Below are positions 12,346-16,399 of a stretch of 16,399 nt of DNA, one piece after another (within the stretch, counting starts at the first letter, position 1; every line of letters begins with the position of its first letter). Source of the stretch: an uncultured Collinsella sp. (GTDB lineage: Bacteria; Actinomycetota; Coriobacteriia; Coriobacteriales; Coriobacteriaceae). Both the position numbers and the translations under genes were made by a program. The notes beneath the pieces were generated by a model, which did not search any database, had not been told where the DNA came from, and saw only the letters and a list, made by a program, of their open reading frames with translations. The stretch lies in contig CABUTH010000026.1 of the NCBI GenBank assembly GCA_902494465.1, positions 1-16,399 of the forward strand, read 5' to 3'.

Positions 12346-13251
12346 CTAGGCCGCGAGGGCCTGATTCCGGTACTCCTCCGGGGTCAGGCCCTTCAATCTT
12401 ACCTGCCTCCGGCTCGTGTTCCAGTGGACTATGTATTCCTCCAGGTCGCGTTTGAAATCCTCGAACGTCTTCCACTCGCGGCCCCTGTAGAACTCGTCCT
12501 TGACGTGGCCGAAGAGCTGCTCGGTGGCGGCATTGTCGATGCAGTTCGCCTTCCTGGACATGCTCTGGACGATGCCGGCGGCCTCGAGCCTGGATGTGTA
12601 CGAGGCGTGCTGGTACTGCCAGCCCCGGTCCGAGTGCATGGTCGGGGCGGCGCCCTCGGGGATCTTGGACAGCAGCTCGTCGAGCATCCTCGCCTGCTGG
12701 GACATGTCGGGCGTGGTCGATATGTCGCTCGCCACGATCTCCTTGGTGCAGAAGTCCAGCGTCGGGGCCCAGTAGGCCTTGCCGCCGGCCACCTTGAACT
12801 CGGTGACGTCCGTCCCCAGCTTCCGCCACGGGGCCCCGGCGTCGAAATCCCTCGCGATCACGTTCTCGAACGTCCTGCCGACGACGCCCCTGTACGAGTT
12901 GTACCTGTGGTAGGCCGTCTCGCGTCTGATGCCGCAGCGAATCCCCATCTCGCGCATCATCTTGAGCACGGTCTTGTCGGCTATCACGGCCCCCTCTTCC
13001 GCCCTGAGGCACATCGCTATCTGCCGGTGCCCGCAGCCGTTGGCGGTGCGCGAGAAGATCTCGGCGGCCGCCTCCCGGAGCTCGGCGCGCGTGGGCCTCG
13101 GCGGGTGCGCGAGGGCGTAGTAGTAGGTCGACCGCTTGAGCTCGCCGCATGCGAGCAGGTGCCCGAGCGCGTGCCCCTCGGCGCGCAGGGCCGCGACCGC
13201 TTCGGCCTTCGCCCTGGTCAGAGCCCGTCCCTCTCGACCAGGGCGCGTAAT
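12346..13251 (-). CDS. IS3-family transposase OrfB (made as OrfAB by -1 frameshift)
   Basis: The frame entered by a -1 shift at 13251-13257 encodes about 301 residues. It begins ITRPGREGRALTRAKAEAVA and continues with an HTH_21-type segment (RSTYYYALAHPPRPTRAEL). The rve/DDE integrase core follows. The catalytic residues are visible in LGTDVTEF (first D), MHSDRGWQYQ (second D) and NCIDNAATEQLFGHVKDEF (E). The end WNTSRRQVRLKGLTPEEYRNQAL is typical of the family. The first internal ATG is at 13014, inside the domain, so independent translation is unlikely. The fused OrfAB would be about 454 residues. All catalytic residues are present. Confidence 0.92.
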   Translation of the reverse strand: MTRPGREGRALTRAKAEAVAALRAEGHALGHLLACGELKRSTYYYALAHPPRPTRAELREAAAEIFSRTANGCGHRQIAMCLRAEEGAVIADKTVLKMMREMGIRCGIRRETAYHRYNSYRGVVGRTFENVIARDFDAGAPWRKLGTDVTEFKVAGGKAYWAPTLDFCTKEIVASDISTTPDMSQQARMLDELLSKIPEGAAPTMHSDRGWQYQHASYTSRLEAAGIVQSMSRKANCIDNAATEQLFGHVKDEFYRGREWKTFEDFKRDLEEYIVHWNTSRRQVRLKGLTPEEYRNQALAA

Positions 13252-13709
13252 TTTTTTAGGTAGGCCACCTCGGCCTCGAGCCTACGGCACCGCTCCTCGA
13301 GCTCCTCCTCGCGGGTCCGCGGCCTCGCCCTGGAACCGCTCGGCCGGCCCTTGGGCCTCGGGCGCAGGGCCTCCGCGCCGCCCCGGCGGTATAGCGCGCA
13401 CCACTTCTTGAGCGGCGACATCGACATTATGCCGAACGCCGCCATCGCCTCGGTCTTCGTCATGCCGCCGTCGACGACGGCGGAGGCGGCGGCGACCTTC
13501 TGCTCGTATGTGTACCTGCCCTGCTTTCCGTCCATGCGCAGCAGCACCTCGCTCCCGAACGCGCGGTATATCTCCTGCCATCTTCTCACGGCTTCCGCGG
13601 GAAGCGAAAGGGCAATCGCGGCAGATTTATACCCGTGCCCGAGCTCGAAGAGCCCTATGGCCGCCTTCCTGGCCTCGACATCATGCTTCACCCTCAAATC
13701 AACGCGCAT
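13218..13709 (-). CDS. IS3-family transposase OrfA (DNA-binding subunit)
   Basis: The 163-residue protein starts MRVDLRVKHDVEARKAAI. It has two helix-turn-helix segments: one around GHGYKSAAIALSLPAEAVRRW, and one around GGMTKTEAMAAFGIMSMSPLKKWCALYRRGGAEAL. A coiled-coil leucine-zipper-like end (EEELEERCRRLEAEVAYLKKL) follows, as in OrfA of the IS3/IS150 group. The ATG at 13709 follows GGGAGG by eight bases; the frame is open to 13757 but that would start inside the terminal repeat. OrfA ends in TGA at 13218, overlapping orfB. The GGGAGG ribosome site lies in one arm of a hairpin with the terminal repeat. Confidence 0.92.
   Translation of the reverse strand: MRVDLRVKHDVEARKAAIGLFELGHGYKSAAIALSLPAEAVRRWQEIYRAFGSEVLLRMDGKQGRYTYEQKVAAASAVVDGGMTKTEAMAAFGIMSMSPLKKWCALYRRGGAEALRPRPKGRPSGSRARPRTREEELEERCRRLEAEVAYLKKLRALVERDGL
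13251..13257 (-). promoter_or_regulatory. A7 slippery site for programmed -1 frameshifting
   Basis: The minus strand reads CTA-AAA-AAA-TTA in the OrfA frame, which is the heptamer A-AAA-AAA. A -1 slip here leads exactly into the orfB frame, while the third frame has no transposase similarity. Confidence 0.88.
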
Positions 13710-13716
13710 AAAGAAA

Positions 13717-13750
13717 GCCTCCCATTTCTCATGTCCAAGAAATGGGAGGC
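13717..13750 (-). promoter_or_regulatory. Hairpin that sequesters the transposase ribosome-binding site
   Basis: A 13-bp perfect stem (13717-13729 with 13738-13750) has an 8-base loop. In a minus-strand transcript entering from outside, the GGGAGG ribosome site of orfA (13718-13723) would be paired with the terminal repeat. A transcript starting inside the repeat would lack the partner arm. Confidence 0.75.
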
Positions 13751-13756
13751 AGTTCA
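13733..13756. repeat. IS3 element terminal inverted repeat, right (orfA side)
   Basis: The reverse complement begins TGAACTGC and ends CTTGGAC, pairing with 12308-12331 at 20 of 24 positions. It is followed by the TTC duplication. Confidence 0.9.
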
Positions 13757-13759
13757 TTC
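13757..13759. repeat. Target-site duplication TTC, right copy
   Basis: It is identical to 12305-12307 on the other side of the element. Confidence 0.75.
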
Positions 13760-13763
13760 CGTA

Positions 13764-13778
13764 CTGGCGGGCTATTTG
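13764..13778. terminator. Right half of the split bidirectional terminator
   Basis: CTGGCGGGCTATTTG complements CAAATAGCCCGCCAG at 12284-12298 exactly. It lies 39 bp past the stop of the SurA-like gene, as expected for that gene's terminator before the insertion. Confidence 0.8.
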
Positions 13779-13817
13779 TTGTCTATCGACTAGATGCTCG
13801 ATGAGCAGTGCAACTCT

Positions 13818-14903
13818 TTACGCAAACAGGCCGTAGATGCTGATGTTGGCCTTGGCGTAGAGACCGTTAGCATACTCGGTCCACTTGGAGCTGGCGCTCG
13901 AAGCCTGCGAGGAATACTGCTGATAAGCAGTGTAGTAGGCGGTCATGGCCTGCTTATAGGTAGCGCTATCGGCTGTAAAGGCATCATCGGCAAAGGCCTT
14001 GGCATAGGTGCTGTCGGCATCCTTCCAGGTACCCTTTGAGCTATCCCACTCATCGCCGGCAAGGTTGATAATGTAGTCGGCGTAGTCCTTGCTCGCGGTC
14101 TCCTCGTTGCCGTCAGCAGGCTCGGTCGGGGCGGTCGGCATGCTTGCGGAGCTGTCGCCGACCTTCTTCTTGTAGAGCTTCTGCAGCGTCGCGGACTGAC
14201 GGACGATCTGCTTGGCCTGGTCCTTGGACACGCCGTACTGCTTGGCCATGGTCTTGTAGTCGGAGGTGCCGATGGAATCCTCGGCGTACTGCTTCATTTC
14301 CTTGGAAGAAACGGTAATGCCCTCGTCCTCAGCAGCGTCCAGCAGAATCTGGTTGCGCACGTAGGACAGGATAACGTCGGCAGACGGAGCGGTGTAGTTG
14401 CCGTCGTCGCCCTTGACGGTGTCGAGGCTGTACTGGCTCTCGATGGCCTCACGCGCGGTGATGTCGCTCTTTTTGCCGTTGTAGCTATAGCTTGCCACGG
14501 TCGAATCGAGCTGGTCCTCGGTCAGGGTCGCCGAGCCGACGCCCTTGCCGCCAAAGCCACCGTTGCCGATAAAGAAGCCGACCACGGCAGCGATCACGAC
14601 GGCGACCACAAAGGCGGCAATCATCGTCTTCTTGTGCTTGCAAGCGTGGTCGTCCACGTCGGAGTCGTCGTCCTCATCCTGAGCCTCGGGCATGAGGTTC
14701 TCGTCGGCGGCGTCCGCGGCGATCTTTGCCTCCAGGCGAGCGTCCTCCTCCTCGGCGGTCGTGCCGGCGGCAATATGTTCGGCAGACGTGCCGGCGACCA
14801 GGTCGATCTTCTCGTCCTCGTCACCGTCGGGGCCTTCGCCGCGCTCGATGATCTGGATGCCGTCGATCTCGTCCTTCTCGTCCTTCTTTTGAATCAGACC
14901 CAT
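13818..14903 (-). CDS. Membrane-anchored SurA/trigger-factor-like protein (chaperone-type, no PPIase domain seen)
   Basis: The 361-residue protein has a long acidic cytoplasmic part (1-88), one membrane helix (about 93-113) and an extracytoplasmic part. Residues 125-250 (LTEDQLDSTVASY, ADVILSYVRNQILLDAAEDEGITVSSKEMKQYAEDSIG, KQYGVSKDQAKQIVRQSATLQKLY) have the helical pattern of SurA N-terminal chaperone domains. A parvulin domain, expected next in PrsA/SurA, is absent. In its place is a segment rich in S, T, Y and A (about 255-350). A role in folding or trafficking of surface proteins is inferred. AAGGAG lies eight bases before the ATG. Its terminator was split by the IS3 element. Confidence 0.72.
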   Translation of the reverse strand: MGLIQKKDEKDEIDGIQIIERGEGPDGDEDEKIDLVAGTSAEHIAAGTTAEEEDARLEAKIAADAADENLMPEAQDEDDDSDVDDHACKHKKTMIAAFVVAVVIAAVVGFFIGNGGFGGKGVGSATLTEDQLDSTVASYSYNGKKSDITAREAIESQYSLDTVKGDDGNYTAPSADVILSYVRNQILLDAAEDEGITVSSKEMKQYAEDSIGTSDYKTMAKQYGVSKDQAKQIVRQSATLQKLYKKKVGDSSASMPTAPTEPADGNEETASKDYADYIINLAGDEWDSSKGTWKDADSTYAKAFADDAFTADSATYKQAMTAYYTAYQQYSSQASSASSKWTEYANGLYAKANISIYGLFA

Positions 14904-14941
14904 ATCAGTTACTCCTTGTTAGGAAACATAGTCCCCAATAG

Positions 14942-14970
14942 AATACGCCCGGCAGAGCGCCGGGCGTATT
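14942..14970 (-). terminator. Hairpin after the isocitrate dehydrogenase gene, probable terminator
   Basis: AATACGCCCGGC (14942-14953) and GCCGGGCGTATT (14959-14970) form a perfect 12-bp stem with a 5-base loop, 59 bp past the stop at 15030. The T-tract after the stem is poor in both directions, so termination strength is uncertain. Confidence 0.65.
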
Positions 14971-15029
14971 GATTCTTAGGTTATACGCAAACACTTAAGT
15001 ACTATTTAGGCGTTTGCAGCGTGCATGCC

Positions 15030-16115
15030 TTAGGCCAGGTGCGCGATAACGGCATCGGCAAAGGCCTGCGTGCCCACGGCCCCCTCGACGGAGCCGGTCT
15101 GGGCACGACGCACGTCACCGGTAACCTGCTCACCCTCGTCGAGCGTGGTAGATACGGCGGCGCGAATGCGATTGGCAGCGTCGTTCTCGCCCAGGTGATC
15201 GAGCATCATCGCAGCAGAGAGGATCTCGGCTGTGGGGTTGGCGATATCCTGGCCCGCGATATCGGGCGCGGAGCCGTGCGTAGCCTCGAAGATGGCGCAG
15301 TCGGCACCGATGTTGGAGCCGGGGGCCATGCCTAAGCCGCCCACTAGGCCGGCGCACAGGTCGCTCACGATGTCACCGTACAGGTTGGGCAGCACCAGGA
15401 CATCGAAGTCGTTGGGGTTCTGGACCAGGCCCATGCAGGTGGCGTCGACAATCTTGTCGTTGAACTCGATATCGGGATAGTTGGCGGCCACCTCGCGCGC
15501 AACGCGCAGGAACAGGCCATCGGTCGCCTTCATGATGTTGGCCTTATGCACGGCCGTCACCTTTTTGCGGCCGCAGCGGCGGGCGTACTCAAAAGCGTAC
15601 TCCACAATGCGGCGGCTCTTGACGATGGAAATCGGCTTGATTGAGATGGCGGAATCCGCGGCGAAGGTCTTCTGGCCCGAGCGCTCGACGAGCTGCGAGA
15701 GCTCCTCGACCTCGGCAGCGCCCTCATCGAACTCGATGCCGGCATAGAGGTCCTCGGTGTTCTCGCGCACGATAACCAGGTCGACGTCGCGGAAGCGCGA
15801 GCCGTCGCCCGGCTGCGACAGGCAGGGGCGCACGCAGGCGTACAGGTCAAAATGCTTGCGCAGGGCGACGTTAACGCTGCGGAAACCCGTGCCGACCGGC
15901 GTGGTGATGGGGCCCTTGATAGCAACCTTGGTCTCGGCGACCGCATCGAGCACATGTTGGGGCAGCGGCGTGCCAAACTCGTCCATGACGCCGGCACCGG
16001 CCTCCTGGACGTTCCAGTTGATCTGGACACCAGTGGCCTCGACCACGCGGCGCATAGCCTGCGTAATCTCGGGACCGATACCGTCACCAGGAATCAGGAC
16101 TACATCGTGCGCCAT
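15030..16115 (-). CDS. Isocitrate/isopropylmalate dehydrogenase family enzyme, probably NAD-dependent isocitrate dehydrogenase
   Basis: The 361-residue enzyme is a beta-decarboxylating dehydrogenase. Motifs are [12 protein letters not shown] (5-16), the substrate loop [23 protein letters not shown] (75-97) with S80 and the R residues, [11 protein letters not shown] (116-126) with catalytic-type Y124, HKANIMK (190-196) with K191, [13 protein letters not shown] (244-256) with metal-binding D248/D252, and the cofactor loop [17 protein letters not shown] (280-296). The S-x-N-x-x-LR loop fits isocitrate rather than isopropylmalate, and the short length fits the NAD-type enzyme. Homoisocitrate or tartrate relatives cannot be ruled out. 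GAGGAG lies about nine bases before the ATG, inside the end of the preceding gene six bases away, so the two are cotranscribed. Confidence 0.88.
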   Translation of the reverse strand: MAHDVVLIPGDGIGPEITQAMRRVVEATGVQINWNVQEAGAGVMDEFGTPLPQHVLDAVAETKVAIKGPITTPVGTGFRSVNVALRKHFDLYACVRPCLSQPGDGSRFRDVDLVIVRENTEDLYAGIEFDEGAAEVEELSQLVERSGQKTFAADSAISIKPISIVKSRRIVEYAFEYARRCGRKKVTAVHKANIMKATDGLFLRVAREVAANYPDIEFNDKIVDATCMGLVQNPNDFDVLVLPNLYGDIVSDLCAGLVGGLGMAPGSNIGADCAIFEATHGSAPDIAGQDIANPTAEILSAAMMLDHLGENDAANRIRAAVSTTLDEGEQVTGDVRRAQTGSVEGAVGTQAFADAVIAHLA

Positions 16116-16121
16116 AATCTG

Positions 16122-16399
16122 TTACTCCTCGTCTTCGGCGTCGTCAGATTTTTTTACGCTAGCACGCTTCTTCTTTTTGGAGAGATCCAGGCCAAAACGT
16201 TTAACAAGCATTTCGCAAATCTCGCTCGAACGGGCCTTGAGATAGCTACCCTTGCCGTTCTCGGCATCGAACTTAAGGCGCAGCGCGAGCTTCTCGGCGA
16301 CCTCGGCGTCAATCTCGCCCCGGCCAAACTCGTACAGGCAACCGAGCATGTCGCGATACTCGAGGTCGCCGTGGTAGCACTGGATGGCCTCGTCCAGGA
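16122..16399 (-). CDS. Unidentified protein, C-terminal part (5' end outside the window)
   Basis: The minus-strand frame is open from the window edge to TAA at 16122. The visible 91 residues include LDEAIQCYHGDLEYRDMLGC and a helical, charged region (AEVAEKLALRLKFDAENGKG), then a lysine-rich tail (SKKKKRASVKKSDDAEDEE). An internal ATG at 16349 has no clear ribosome site, so the real start lies beyond the window. No family was recognised. The alternating K and D/E tail suggests a soluble protein that may bind nucleic acid, but this is weak. The stop is six bases before the isocitrate dehydrogenase start, implying one operon. Confidence 0.75.
   Translation of the reverse strand, partial: LDEAIQCYHGDLEYRDMLGCLYEFGRGEIDAEVAEKLALRLKFDAENGKGSYLKARSSEICEMLVKRFGLDLSKKKKRASVKKSDDAEDEE

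Larger units (their letters stand above)
12308..13756 (-). mobile_element. Complete IS3-family insertion sequence, 1,449 bp
   Basis: The element is bounded by 24-bp inverted repeats starting TGAACTGC and ending CTTGGAC (20 of 24 matching) and flanked by a TTC duplication. It contains orfA and orfB in overlapping frames, with an A7 slippery site for -1 frameshifting. Its GC content is clearly above that of the host genes around it, which suggests arrival from a more GC-rich relative. All parts look intact, so it is probably active or recently active. It is inserted in the loop of a terminator between the XRE gene and the SurA-like gene. Confidence 0.94.

Noticed and set aside
12335..13150. Third minus-strand frame of 271 codons in the IS3 element
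   Set aside because: Arginine- and alanine-rich shadow produced by the high GC content; the transposase motifs are in the other two frames.
1..16399. CRISPR array, prophage or toxin-antitoxin module
   Set aside because: No regularly spaced direct repeats, no phage structural or integrase genes were seen. The XRE gene is paired with a DUF2975 membrane protein rather than a toxin.

Overview
The window looks like a chromosomal segment of a gut actinobacterium of the class Coriobacteriia, most likely Collinsella or a close relative. This is inferred from the moderately high GC content, the gene complement (mannose-family PTS for amino sugars, NAD-type isocitrate dehydrogenase, a membrane-anchored SurA-like protein) and strong AGGAG-type ribosome sites; no database was consulted.

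Layout. Positions 1-180 hold the 5' end of an IS30-type transposase gene and a perfect 38-bp palindrome that looks like two IS ends head to head. A tRNA-Thr(CGU) with promoter and terminator follows (243-420). From 600 to 10661 nearly everything is on the minus strand and forms an amino-sugar (GalNAc-type) utilisation locus. Read in the direction of transcription it contains: PTS IIA, a YajC-like membrane protein, PTS IIB, IIC and IID, a terminator, a GntR/UTRA repressor, agaS, a terminator, nagA, a LacX-type aldose epimerase, a tagatose-6-phosphate/1-phosphofructokinase-type kinase, a 40-codon remnant of a second nagA, and a YhcH/NanQ-type protein. A flavodoxin-like gene sits on the plus strand between nagA and the epimerase. 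The pathway that fits is PTS uptake to GalNAc-6-P, deacetylation by NagA, deamination/isomerisation by AgaS to tagatose-6-P, and phosphorylation by the kinase to tagatose-1,6-bisphosphate. The aldolase is not in the window.

The operator TGGTAGTAACCA occurs identically upstream of agaS and upstream of the PTS operon, and a near copy lies in the leader of the GntR gene. This ties the locus into one regulon. The ~0.7-kb stretch 10662-11363 has no gene but is full of inverted repeats.

From 11301 a small plus-strand operon encodes a DUF2975 membrane protein and an XRE/Cro-type regulator, with a perfect palindrome over its -10 box. Next to it is a complete 1,449-bp IS3-family element (12308-13756) with 24-bp terminal repeats, a 3-bp TTC duplication, an A7 frameshift site and a hairpin that hides the transposase ribosome site. 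Rejoining the flanks shows that it landed in the loop of a 15-bp-stem bidirectional terminator. The window ends with a membrane-anchored SurA-like protein, an NAD-type isocitrate dehydrogenase and the 3' part of an unidentified gene, all on the minus strand.
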